Assembly (NCBI GenBank): GCA_031264715.1
Contig: JAISDP010000057.1
Coordinates: 1-16,001, forward strand
Reading direction: 5' to 3'
Source of the DNA: Bacteroidales bacterium
Lineage (GTDB): Bacteria > Bacteroidota > Bacteroidia > Bacteroidales > UBA4181
Length of the DNA stretch: 16,001 bases
Shown: piece after piece, positions 6,890 through 15,361 of the stretch
Layout: each line of letters opens with the position of its first letter
Numbering within the stretch: the first letter of the stretch is position 1
Position numbers and translations under genes: made by a program
The notes under the pieces: generated by a model
Database searches by the model: none
What the model saw: the letters and a program-made list of their open reading frames with translations, nothing else
What the model was told of the DNA's origin: nothing

Positions 6890-8359
6890 ATGGATTACAA
6901 TAAGTACAAAAAAGCAGAGGCAATTCCCGATGCCTCGTCAATGGTAGAAACTTTTCGGGCTATCGGGTACAGTCTTGAAACGGCTATTGCTGATATTATT
7001 GATAATTCCATTTCAGCACAAGCTAAAAATATATACATCAATCGCATTTGGCGTGGTGGTAAATCCTATATTACCATAAAGGACGATGGTGCAGGGATGA
7101 ACAGTAAAGAAATCATTCAGGCCATGCGACCGGGTGCTCAAAATCCATTATCCGACCGCCCCGAAACTGATTTGGGGCGTTTTGGTTTAGGCTTGAAAAC
7201 AGCCTCATTTTCTCAATGCCGTAAACTCTCCGTGTTAAGTAAGCGCAAGGATTATGCTTCTGCTTATTGGTCATGGGATTTGGATTATGTTGCTCAAAGC
7301 GATAAATGGGAGCTACTGCAATGGATACCAGAAGAATTCACAAACGAGCTGGATAATTTGCTGTCGGGTACTCTTGTTGTCTGGTCGGATTTAGACAGAA
7401 TTTTGCCCCGGCAAACAGCAGCAACAGACGAAAATGCAAAACGCAAATTCTCTGCTTTGTTGGATAAAGTAAAAAATCATATTGCTATGATTTTCCACCG
7501 CTTTATCGAAGAAAAAGCAATCAAAATATTTTGGGGCGAAAACGAAATTGAAGCTTGGAATCCGTTTTGTATCAACGAAAATAAAACGCAGGAACAGCCA
7601 ACGGAAAACATCAACGGCAGTGTGAGAATGAAAGGTTATGTCTTACCGCATAAAAACAACTTTTCAACCGAACAGGCATACAAAAAAGCAGAGGGAATTA
7701 ATGGCTATCCCGGCATGCAGGGTTTTTATGTGTATCGCAGCAAACGTCTTTTATTAGCGGGCGATTGGCTGGGCTTGTTTCGCAAGGAAGAACATTACAA
7801 ATTAGTACGCATACAAATAGACTTGCCCAATTCGCTGGATTCCGACTGGCAGATTGATATTAAAAAGTCAAAAGCATATCCACCTGCTGTATGCAGGGAA
7901 CAGTTGGAATCTTACGCAAAATCAGTACGCAGTATTGGAAGCGAAGTTTACCGACACAGAGGCAAGATTTTAAGACAGCGTGCAGGACATAATTTTCAAC
8001 CGCTTTGGCTTGACAAGGCAAAAGATGGCAAATGGTTTTTTGTGATTAATCGGGAACACTCAATGATTCAAGATTTGAAGATGTTGGCGAAGAGTAAGCC
8101 CGAGCAGGCCATTGAAACATTATTGAAATTTCTGGAAGAAGCAATTCCAACCAAAAAGATTTACATTAGCGAGGCTCAAGGCGAAGAAACACAGAAAACG
8201 CCATTTTCAGATATGGATACAAACATTATCAAACAAACGCTTACGCTTATGTTTGACAATCAAATTGCGCAGGGAAAAACACCCGTACAGGCAAAAGCGT
8301 ATTTGAAAACAATAGAGCCATTTAATAATTATGAAGATTTAATTGAAGAACTGAAATGA
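6890..8359 (+). CDS. GHKL ATPase, MutL/MORC-like, of the Mza-type defence core
   Basis: A 489-residue ATPase with an N-terminal Bergerat fold (HATPase_c_3). The N box is AIADIIDNSISA (32-43), with Asn39 for magnesium. Box G1 is IKDDGAGM (63-70). The lid with box G2 is LGRFGLGLKTAS (95-106). The usual catalytic Glu of the N box is replaced by Asp35. The second half (about 200-370) contains a transducer-like region with DSDWQIDIKKSKAYPP, where a Lys would contact the ATP gamma-phosphate in related proteins. It lacks the MutL C-terminal endonuclease motif, so it is probably an ATP-driven clamp or switch that works with the nucleases beside it. The start is ATG 6890, 15 bp after the DUF3883 stop; an ATG at 6886 runs into a stop at once. 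Its last codon overlaps the next gene as ATGA, indicating coupled translation. Confidence 0.85.
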   Translation: MDYNKYKKAEAIPDASSMVETFRAIGYSLETAIADIIDNSISAQAKNIYINRIWRGGKSYITIKDDGAGMNSKEIIQAMRPGAQNPLSDRPETDLGRFGLGLKTASFSQCRKLSVLSKRKDYASAYWSWDLDYVAQSDKWELLQWIPEEFTNELDNLLSGTLVVWSDLDRILPRQTAATDENAKRKFSALLDKVKNHIAMIFHRFIEEKAIKIFWGENEIEAWNPFCINENKTQEQPTENINGSVRMKGYVLPHKNNFSTEQAYKKAEGINGYPGMQGFYVYRSKRLLLAGDWLGLFRKEEHYKLVRIQIDLPNSLDSDWQIDIKKSKAYPPAVCREQLESYAKSVRSIGSEVYRHRGKILRQRAGHNFQPLWLDKAKDGKWFFVINREHSMIQDLKMLAKSKPEQAIETLLKFLEEAIPTKKIYISEAQGEETQKTPFSDMDTNIIKQTLTLMFDNQIAQGKTPVQAKAYLKTIEPFNNYEDLIEELK

Positions 8360-11154
8360 GCGATAATTATCAGGTAGCAATAGAAATATGCCAAAGTATA
8401 ATCGGCAGAAAAGCAAGTGTATCCGACAGCGAAATAAATGATGCTGTAGCTAAGGCAAAAATGATTTATTCCGATGTGGATGCCATAAAGTTAAAAAACG
8501 ATTTGCTTTCAATGTATAGCGTTAAGATTGATACATTCCAAATTTTGGAGGGTCGTGAACGCCGTGAGCCGTGGTTGAAAGATTTCAGGGCAAATCAAAA
8601 ATCAAAATGGGAATTTTGGACACGCTATGCTGAATATCTGGAAAAACAAAAGAAGTTTGCCCCAAGTGTTATTTTGCAGTTAGACGAACTGACAGATAAG
8701 GTACTTGACAAACTTTTCAATCCTCAACGCACCGAAATCCAAATCGCGAAAAAAGGGTTGGTTGTCGGTCAAGTACAGTCAGGAAAAACAGCAAATTACA
8801 CTGGATTAATTTGTAAAGCTGCTGATGCAGGTTTTAACCTGATTATTGTGCTGGCTGGTATTCACAATAACCTGCGAAGCCAAACGCAAAACCGCATAGA
8901 CGAGGGATTTTTAGGCTTTGATACGCAATACGAAAGAGCCTACACCATGAATAAAACAACAAAAATTGGAGTAGGGCTTATTCCGGGATTTGAAAATGCT
9001 ATTGCGAATTCCTATACTACAAGTCTGGAAAAGGGAGATTTCACAAGTCGGGCAACCAACACAGCGGGATTTAATTTCAATGCACCGCAACCGATTTTAC
9101 TGGTTGTAAAGAAAAACGCTTCTGTTTTGAAACGGCTTTATTCATGGTTAAACACGCAGGCAACGGATGACAAAATCACAAACAAATCACTTTTGATTAT
9201 CGACGATGAGGCTGACAATGCTTCAATCAACACCAATATCAAAGATTTAGACCCAACAGCCATAAACGGCAACATTTGCAAAATCATTTCACTGTTTAAT
9301 CGTTCTGCTTATGTTGGCTACACGGCTACACCGTTTGCCAACATCTTTATTCCACAAAACGATGATGATTTGTTTCCTCGCGATTTTATCATAAATATTC
9401 CAGCTCCAACAAACTATATTGGTCCCGAAAAGGTTTTTGGTACTTCCATAATTCCGGATGATACGGATAATGATTTATTGCCAATTGTTTGCCCCGTAAA
9501 GGATTCCGATTTTTTTGTACCAAAGGGACATAAAAAAGATGCAGATAAACCAACTTTCAGCGACATACCCGAGTCGTTGAAAACTGCGGTAAAGTGTTTT
9601 ATTGTAACCTGTGCAATCCGAATAGCAAGAGGACAAGGCTCGAAGCACAATTCCATGCTTATTCACATTTCTCGTTTTCAAATTTGGCAAAACCATATTA
9701 AAGAATTGGTAGAAGACTTATTCAACTACTATAAGCATGAAATAGAAGCAAACGACCCTGCCATTTACGAGGAATTTCGCCGGATTTTGGAAGAAGATAC
9801 GGCAAATTATAATTCCTATAAAACTGTTACAACTAAAATTCAACACTCCAAACATAGCGAGATAGACAAAAACTTAACCGTTCATTCGTGGGAAGAAATT
9901 AAACCATTGCTCTATAAGGCTGTACAAAAGATTGAAGTAAAATCAATCAATGGCTCTTCAGGCGATTGTTTGACATATTACGACAATGAGAAAACCGGAA
10001 TTTCTGTAATTGCTATTGGCGGCGATAAACTTTCACGGGGTTTGACATTGGAAGGTCTGTCGGTAAGTTACTTTTTGAGAGCCTCAAAAATGTACGATAC
10101 TCTGATGCAAATGGGGCGCTGGTTTGGTTATCGACCGGGTTACGTAGATTTGTGCCGTTTGTTCACAAGTGAAGAACTGAATGAATGGTTTAGACACATT
10201 ACCATTGCAAGTGAGGAATTGCGTTCAGATTTCGATTATTTGGCCAACATAAACGGAACACCAGAAGATTATTCATTGAAAGTAAGAAACAGTCCGGGAC
10301 AGTTACAGATTACCTCTGTATCCAAAATGCGTTACACCAAACAAATAGAGGTTTCTTGGGCTGGCAGATTGATAGAAACCTATCAACTTCCAATGGATAA
10401 AGGTATAAAGAAAAGGAATCTGATTGCAACCGATAATTTTCTTTCTTCGCAAGGGACACCTGAACAGAAAGGAAACAACTATTTGTGGCGGAATGTTTTG
10501 CCCGATGATATTTGCGATTACCTGTCAAAATTCAAAGTCGCCGACAGTTTGAAGAAAGTAGATTTGGATTTAATTAGCAACTACATTCAAGACCTCGTGC
10601 GAGAGGGTGAATTGACTTCGTGGCGTGTAGTATTGATGAATAAGAAAGACAGTACGGAATCAAAACACACTTTTTCCAATGGCATAACCGTAGGTTGTTT
10701 TGACCGTAACCGAGCCGAAGATACAGATTGGAATACTTATTACATTCGTAAAAATCACATTGTCGGTAATCAAAAAGACGAATTTATTGATTTAGATAAT
10801 GAGCTACTGGCTTCCGCATTGGAACGCACAAGACAGATTAAGAAAAATTGGGAAAATAAGGATTATCCCGCACCTGAAATTGTAAGGCAAGAATTCAGGC
10901 CACGCACAAATCCGCTTTTGCTGATTTATCCGCTCAACCCTGTTTGTGCAAATGTATTAGACAAACAAGGTAATATTCAAAACGGAACCATTTCTTACAA
11001 TATAACAGACGAACCATTTATTGGCTTTGTAATATCGTTTCCGGGCAGTGGAAAACAGTACGCAATTTCTTACACAGTAAATCAGATTGCAGAGTTTGCG
11101 GAAACAGAAAATACATTTGACAACGAAAACGATAATATGTATGACGAACAGTAA
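8356..11154 (+). CDS. Z1-domain SF2 helicase-like ATPase
   Basis: A 932-residue ATPase with two RecA-like lobes separated by the Z1 domain (PF10593 type). Walker A is GQVQSGKT (138-145), Walker B is LIIDDEAD (280-287) and motif III is YTATPFANIF (322-331). The Z1 region runs from about 390 to 600. Its second-lobe motifs are IGGDKLSRGLTLEGL (554-568), equivalent to SF2 motif V, and QMGRWFGYRPGY (585-596), where Arg588 or Arg593 would be the arginine finger of motif VI. Residues 600-932 are a C-terminal part without a motif I recognise. The family is found with a MutL-like ATPase, DUF4420 and AIPR in defence loci, and is thought to move on or remodel DNA. It overlaps its neighbours on both sides (4 bp upstream, 14 bp downstream), so balanced coexpression is likely. 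Substrate and direction are unknown. Confidence 0.92.
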   Translation: MSDNYQVAIEICQSIIGRKASVSDSEINDAVAKAKMIYSDVDAIKLKNDLLSMYSVKIDTFQILEGRERREPWLKDFRANQKSKWEFWTRYAEYLEKQKKFAPSVILQLDELTDKVLDKLFNPQRTEIQIAKKGLVVGQVQSGKTANYTGLICKAADAGFNLIIVLAGIHNNLRSQTQNRIDEGFLGFDTQYERAYTMNKTTKIGVGLIPGFENAIANSYTTSLEKGDFTSRATNTAGFNFNAPQPILLVVKKNASVLKRLYSWLNTQATDDKITNKSLLIIDDEADNASINTNIKDLDPTAINGNICKIISLFNRSAYVGYTATPFANIFIPQNDDDLFPRDFIINIPAPTNYIGPEKVFGTSIIPDDTDNDLLPIVCPVKDSDFFVPKGHKKDADKPTFSDIPESLKTAVKCFIVTCAIRIARGQGSKHNSMLIHISRFQIWQNHIKELVEDLFNYYKHEIEANDPAIYEEFRRILEEDTANYNSYKTVTTKIQHSKHSEIDKNLTVHSWEEIKPLLYKAVQKIEVKSINGSSGDCLTYYDNEKTGISVIAIGGDKLSRGLTLEGLSVSYFLRASKMYDTLMQMGRWFGYRPGYVDLCRLFTSEELNEWFRHITIASEELRSDFDYLANINGTPEDYSLKVRNSPGQLQITSVSKMRYTKQIEVSWAGRLIETYQLPMDKGIKKRNLIATDNFLSSQGTPEQKGNNYLWRNVLPDDICDYLSKFKVADSLKKVDLDLISNYIQDLVREGELTSWRVVLMNKKDSTESKHTFSNGITVGCFDRNRAEDTDWNTYYIRKNHIVGNQKDEFIDLDNELLASALERTRQIKKNWENKDYPAPEIVRQEFRPRTNPLLLIYPLNPVCANVLDKQGNIQNGTISYNITDEPFIGFVISFPGSGKQYAISYTVNQIAEFAETENTFDNENDNMYDEQ

Positions 11155-12148
11155 TCATATTGCAGAGATTTGGGAGGCTCTGGAAGAAGAAAAAAGTGTT
11201 GGGCTTGTAAAGCGCCTGTATTCGAGTGATGTTCCATTCCATATTTATGGTACATTCCACTACCCCGAAAGATATTATGGCGTAGCATTTACTTTCAGTA
11301 ACGACATACGCATTGATGTTTCTTCTTTTATCAATCTGCGTGAATTAAAAGTGATGTTATTAAACGACACTACATTTGCAAATTCCCGCTTGTTGATAAT
11401 TGAGTTATTGTACCCGAACAGCCGTGATATTTTCGCTTCGCTTTGCGAAAACCTGATACAGTCTGTTATTTGCTTGAATACAGAACAGAAAATTATCCGT
11501 ACCGTTGTCAATCAGTTGGAAAAGTGGAAAACACTTTTCGAGAAAAATAATTCTACCGGTTTAACGCCTACAGAACAGCAGGGGCTTTACGGAGAACTGC
11601 ATTTTTTACAAAAAATCCTGTCCAAACCTGATACCAACCATTGCGATGCTTTGCGTACTTGGGTAGGGGTAGATAAAGCCATGCGAGATTTTCAAGGCAA
11701 CAATTGGGCTGTGGAAGTTAAAACCACTTCAACAAACAACCCTCAAAAAGTTACGATAAATGGCGAAAGACAGTTGGACGAAACATTGTTGGAAAATTTG
11801 TTTTTATATCATGCTTCTGTGGAGGTTTCAAATGGCAACGGTCAAACGCTTTGCCAAAAAATCACTGTAATTCGCAAGATACTCGAAAACGACACACCCG
11901 CTTTATCGCTTTTCAATGCGAAACTCTTTGAAGGCGGTTATCTGGATAAACATGAGCCATTTTATCAGGACAAGTTCTACCAAATCAGAAATGAGAATTA
12001 TTATAAAATCGAAAATGATTTTCCAAGAATCAAAGAAAACGAATTGAGAGGTGGGGTAAGTGACGTAAAATACGCAATCATTCTTGCCATGTGTGATGAA
12101 TATTTAATTCCTGAAAATCATTTTTTTGATACACTGAAAGAATTATGA
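11141..12148 (+). CDS. DUF4420 PD-(D/E)XK motif nuclease
   Basis: A 335-residue protein of the family usually named PD-(D/E)XK motif protein. The nuclease core is in the middle: TEQQGLYGELHFLQ (about 144-157) supplies Glu152 from the first helix, and RDFQGNNWAVEVKTTS (182-197) supplies Asp183, Glu192 and Lys194, the D...ExK catalytic set. The flanking regions are helical and strand-rich with no other recognised domain. The frame stays open 18 codons further upstream, but ATG 11141 is chosen because it gives MTNSNHIAEIWEALEEE, a typical start, and a 14-bp overlap with the Z1 stop. Its stop overlaps the AIPR start as ATGA. In Mza-type loci this is the DUF component. Here it is the second predicted DNA-cutting subunit in the operon, and probably acts together with the ATPase and Z1 proteins. 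Confidence 0.85.
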   Translation: MTNSNHIAEIWEALEEEKSVGLVKRLYSSDVPFHIYGTFHYPERYYGVAFTFSNDIRIDVSSFINLRELKVMLLNDTTFANSRLLIIELLYPNSRDIFASLCENLIQSVICLNTEQKIIRTVVNQLEKWKTLFEKNNSTGLTPTEQQGLYGELHFLQKILSKPDTNHCDALRTWVGVDKAMRDFQGNNWAVEVKTTSTNNPQKVTINGERQLDETLLENLFLYHASVEVSNGNGQTLCQKITVIRKILENDTPALSLFNAKLFEGGYLDKHEPFYQDKFYQIRNENYYKIENDFPRIKENELRGGVSDVKYAIILAMCDEYLIPENHFFDTLKEL

Positions 12149-14493
12149 ATGAGATAAACAAATATTATCAATCACTCATTCAGGATATTGTTGCCTTGCA
12201 GGCAGGCAACGAAGATGGTGACACGCAGGAACAGATATTTACCCGTATTGCTGTTGATATGCTTGCAGAGGCAGGCGAAACCGAAAATGCGGCAATTGCA
12301 TATGATGAAAAAGCATTAGGAACAAAAAATCAGCACAAAGTAAATGGCTACGCAATTTCCGATAATTATGAAACAGTAGATTTGTTTATTTCTATTTTTG
12401 ATAATCAGGAAGAAATTAAAACAGTTGCAAAATCCGATATTGAAACCGCCACAAAACGCATTACTAATTTTTTCCGCAAAGCAATTTACAATGACTATGT
12501 CAATGAAGTGGCAGAATCATCCTCAATCTTTGAATTTGCAAACACATTAGCCAATTTTCCCGAACTAAAAGAAAACTTGGTACGGGTTAATGCAATAATT
12601 TTAACCAACGGCGAATATAAGGGAGATTTTCCGCCAAGTGCGCAAATATGCGGTTATAACGTATTTTACAGGGTAATAGACATAAATCATCTATATAAGA
12701 TTTCCGAACAGTCCCGTGTATCAATAGAACTTGATTTCGAAAATTTTGAAGGAGAAAAATTCAGCATCCCCTGTCTGTCTGCAAATACTGATAATCAAGA
12801 CTACAAAGCATATATTGCTATTATTCCGGGAACTTGTCTGGCAAAACTCTACGAGCGTTATGGAGCTCGATTGCTGGAGCAGAATGTACGCTCATTTTTA
12901 CAGTTTACCGGAAAAATCAATAAAGGTATTCGCGATACAATTAAAACAGAGCCACACATGTTTCTCGCATTCAACAATGGTATTGCCGCCACTGCCGACC
13001 ACATTGAATTAGACGAAACAGGACACTTCGTAAACAAAATAAGCAACCTGCAAATTGTAAACGGAGGGCAAACAACCGCTTCAATTTACAATACGGCAAA
13101 GAAAGACAAAGCAGATATTTCAAACATTTTTGTTCAGGTAAAATTCTCAATTATAGATAACCCTGAACAGTATAGTGATATTGTTTCTCGAATTTCCAGA
13201 TACGCCAACACACAGAACAAAGTTAATGATGCCGATTTCTCGGCAAATAATCCTGCTTTGATTGCCATTGAAAAGCTTTCGCGTTATATTCTTTCTCCGG
13301 TTACGGCTCAAAATAACATGCAAACCTGCTGGTTTTTCGAGCGTGCAAGAGGTCAGTATAAAACCTTGCGAGGCAGAGAGGGCTTTACCAAATCCCGCCA
13401 AAGTGCATTTGACAGAAAATACCCCAAAAATCAAGTATTTACAAAGGTCGAGTTGGCAAAATATATTAATGCTTATCAGGAAGTTTGGGATGGCAGAAAG
13501 TTAGTTATAAGTCCAAATATTGTTGTTCGAGGCAATGAAAAGAACTATGCCCGATTTATCAATAACAATTTGCCTGACAATATTAAGAAAATCAACAATG
13601 TATATTTTGAAGATGCAATAGCAAAGTGTATTTTGTTTAAGGAGGCAGAAAAACGCTATGGTACAAAAGCGAATGATTACAACATTGGTGAACTGCGGCA
13701 GGTTGTTGTTCCATACACACTTTCATTGCTCAATATCATAACCGAAAACAAATTAGACCTCTATCGAATCTGGAAGAATCAGCAAGTTTCACCACAACTT
13801 TCCGACTTCATCTATGACTTGATGAAGCAGGTAAACAAATTCATTTTGGATAATTCGCCCGTTACACATTATATTGAGTGGGCAAAGAAAGAAGAGTGTT
13901 GGGAACAGGTCAAAAATCATTCATGGAGTTTCAATATCAACGAGATAAAAACCGATTTGATAGACGAGAACAGTCCCTCAAAACGAAATATTGTTGCTGA
14001 TACAGAAGATTCCGAAGATGCCCAACAGCATGAAGAAAACATACTCCGTTCAATTCCTCACGCACTTTGGAAAAAGATAGAAATGTGGGGGAAAGATACC
14101 GGTTTTCTTTCGACAACACAACAGGCATTCGCCGGCTTTGATATGGCAAACAAAATAAAATTCAACCGTGCCATATCAGACAGCGACCGCAGTAAGGCAA
14201 TGGCAATTTTCGATATTGTTTGTCAGCATAACATTGATTTGCTTTCGGAAGCAGACGAATTAACGGAACAGCCACAGGAAGAAGTAGTCAAAACAACAAC
14301 CGATGACCACGGAATAACTATTGAGTTAATTCAAAAAATGGTTGATTGGGACAAACGCCGCCATATCCTCAAAGATTGGCAGTGGAATGTAATGAATGAT
14401 ATTGCTTCGAGCAAAAAGCCATTAAACGACCGTTTGGCATGGGGATGCAGAAAAAATCTTGAATTATTGAAAAAACGAGGGTTTACGGAATAA
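12145..14493 (+). CDS. AIPR family abortive-infection phage resistance protein
   Basis: A 782-residue protein of the AIPR family (PF10592), first linked to phage-abortive infection in Lactococcus. The domain covers roughly residues 40-520. Its best marks are LQIVNGGQTTASIYN (302-316) and the ISRYANTQNKVNDADFSANN stretch (350-369), both characteristic of the family. Residues from about 560 to 782 are an extra C-terminal region with an acidic, Glu/Asp/Gln-rich linker near 625-640, then a helical part ending LLKKRGFTE. No catalytic residues are established well enough in this family for me to name them. It is the last gene of the plus-strand operon and starts at the ATGA overlap with DUF4420. 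It converges on vsr with one base between the two stop codons. An effector or DNA-sensing role in defence is inferred from family and neighbours. Confidence 0.9.
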   Translation: MNEINKYYQSLIQDIVALQAGNEDGDTQEQIFTRIAVDMLAEAGETENAAIAYDEKALGTKNQHKVNGYAISDNYETVDLFISIFDNQEEIKTVAKSDIETATKRITNFFRKAIYNDYVNEVAESSSIFEFANTLANFPELKENLVRVNAIILTNGEYKGDFPPSAQICGYNVFYRVIDINHLYKISEQSRVSIELDFENFEGEKFSIPCLSANTDNQDYKAYIAIIPGTCLAKLYERYGARLLEQNVRSFLQFTGKINKGIRDTIKTEPHMFLAFNNGIAATADHIELDETGHFVNKISNLQIVNGGQTTASIYNTAKKDKADISNIFVQVKFSIIDNPEQYSDIVSRISRYANTQNKVNDADFSANNPALIAIEKLSRYILSPVTAQNNMQTCWFFERARGQYKTLRGREGFTKSRQSAFDRKYPKNQVFTKVELAKYINAYQEVWDGRKLVISPNIVVRGNEKNYARFINNNLPDNIKKINNVYFEDAIAKCILFKEAEKRYGTKANDYNIGELRQVVVPYTLSLLNIITENKLDLYRIWKNQQVSPQLSDFIYDLMKQVNKFILDNSPVTHYIEWAKKEECWEQVKNHSWSFNINEIKTDLIDENSPSKRNIVADTEDSEDAQQHEENILRSIPHALWKKIEMWGKDTGFLSTTQQAFAGFDMANKIKFNRAISDSDRSKAMAIFDIVCQHNIDLLSEADELTEQPQEEVVKTTTDDHGITIELIQKMVDWDKRRHILKDWQWNVMNDIASSKKPLNDRLAWGCRKNLELLKKRGFTE

Positions 14494-14494
14494 A

Positions 14495-15028
14495 TTATTG
14501 TTTTGGTTTTCGCCGATATTCAACTATATCTTCTGCAACCAGCGCTATCTCATTTTCCCGCTCCTCGTATATTTTCATTGAGATTTTTTGCGAAATTTGC
14601 TCATACAGCATTGCTGAAATTCTGTCAATCAATGGCGTAATATCATGTTTGTATGTATGCCGTATTTCGCATTCCCAAACTATTATAACATTCCATCCTG
14701 ACGCAATAAGTTTTTCAGTATTGATTTTATCCCTGTCCTTGTTTGAAGTGATTTTGTCAACCCAGAATTTGGTATTCGTTTTTGGAGTATAGGCATATTT
14801 ACAACCCTCGTGTCTGTGCCAGAAGCAACCGTGCAGAAAAATAATCGTTTTGTATTTTGGCAGAACAATATCCGGCTTTCCGGGCAAATGCTTATCATTC
14901 ACACGGTATCGAAAGCCCCTTGCAAAAAGAGCTTTACGCAATGCCAATTCGGGTTTTGTGTCCTTTGACCGAATTTTCGACATACATTCCGACCGTTTTT
15001 CTTTGTTCCAGATATCCATGTTTTCCAT
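14495..15028 (-). CDS. vsr: Very short patch repair endonuclease Vsr
   Basis: Nicks the strand 5' to the T of a T:G mismatch formed when a 5-methylcytosine deaminates, starting very-short-patch repair. The protein has 177 residues against 156 in E. coli. The family core is intact: SKIRSKDTKPELALRKAL (17-34, helix with Glu28), GKPDIV (50-55) with the metal-binding Asp53, and FLHGCFWHRHEGC (64-76), which holds His66, Trp70, His71 and the zinc ligands. KFWVDKITSNKDRD (87-100) and VIIVWECEI (114-122) complete it. The last ~35 residues (YEQISQKI ... YRRKPKQ) extend past the usual end. A second possible start is the ATG at 15017-15019 (MDIWNKEK), close to the family N-terminus. It is on the opposite strand to the methyltransferase operon and has its own promoter, so its level need not follow that of the methyltransferase. 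Confidence 0.95.
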   Translation of the reverse strand: MENMDIWNKEKRSECMSKIRSKDTKPELALRKALFARGFRYRVNDKHLPGKPDIVLPKYKTIIFLHGCFWHRHEGCKYAYTPKTNTKFWVDKITSNKDRDKINTEKLIASGWNVIIVWECEIRHTYKHDITPLIDRISAMLYEQISQKISMKIYEERENEIALVAEDIVEYRRKPKQ

Positions 15029-15038
15029 GAAATATATA

Positions 15039-15046
15039 CAAAGATA
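15039..15046 (-). promoter_or_regulatory. Candidate -7 box for vsr
   Basis: TATCTTTG on the minus strand, a full TAnnTTTG match, ends about 10 bp before the vsr ATG at 15028. The mRNA would have a leader of only a few bases, or would start translation at the second ATG (15017-15019). A weak -33-like TTTA lies about 19 bp further upstream. Confidence 0.5.
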
Positions 15047-15117
15047 ACGAATGGCATTCTAAAGCAGTATGACAGTAGAAAAAAGTTTCAATATTTTTAG
15101 GAATAAATAATCTTTCG

Positions 15118-15125
15118 TATCTTTG
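15118..15125 (+). promoter_or_regulatory. Candidate -7 box reading away from vsr
   Basis: TATCTTTG matches TAnnTTTG, with a TTTAG sequence at 15096-15100 as a possible -33 element 17 bp upstream. Transcription would begin near 15131. No ORF with a credible start follows for more than 400 bp, so the transcript is either a non-coding RNA or a long leader for the phosphomutase gene. Confidence 0.45.
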
Positions 15126-15175
15126 TCCCAAGCTAATCAACCTGCTCCAAGCGGAGCGAATTGGTGAAGTTAACT

Positions 15176-15277
15176 CGTTACTTATCCGTTACCTATTCTG
15201 AATTATAGCCAATCTAAACGATTGATTCAGAAAGAAATAATCCAAAGGCATAGGCTTGTTTCTAAACCGTTACCTAT
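15176..15277 (+). repeat. Three copies of a (C)CGTTACYTAT motif
   Basis: CGTTACTTAT (15176-15185) is followed at once by CCGTTACCTAT (15186-15196), and the identical 11-mer returns at 15267-15277. The first two copies are head to tail at an 11-base interval; the exact copies start 81 bp apart. This could be a protein-binding array, an old recombination footprint or part of an RNA structure. Confidence 0.4.
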
Positions 15278-15361
15278 CAAGAAAAACTGTTCTTGTAATT
15301 TGTTTATTTTCAGACAAAACCGATAATTGCTGTGTCTTCTTTGGAAAACCATTGCGATGTT

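Noticed and set aside
11087..11140. Upstream extension of the DUF4420 frame
   Set aside because: It would deepen the overlap with the Z1 gene to 68 bp and adds no conserved residues; ATG 11141 is a better start.
12731..13434. Short ORFs on both strands within the AIPR gene
   Set aside because: They are out of frame with a strong, motif-bearing coding sequence and show no motif of their own.
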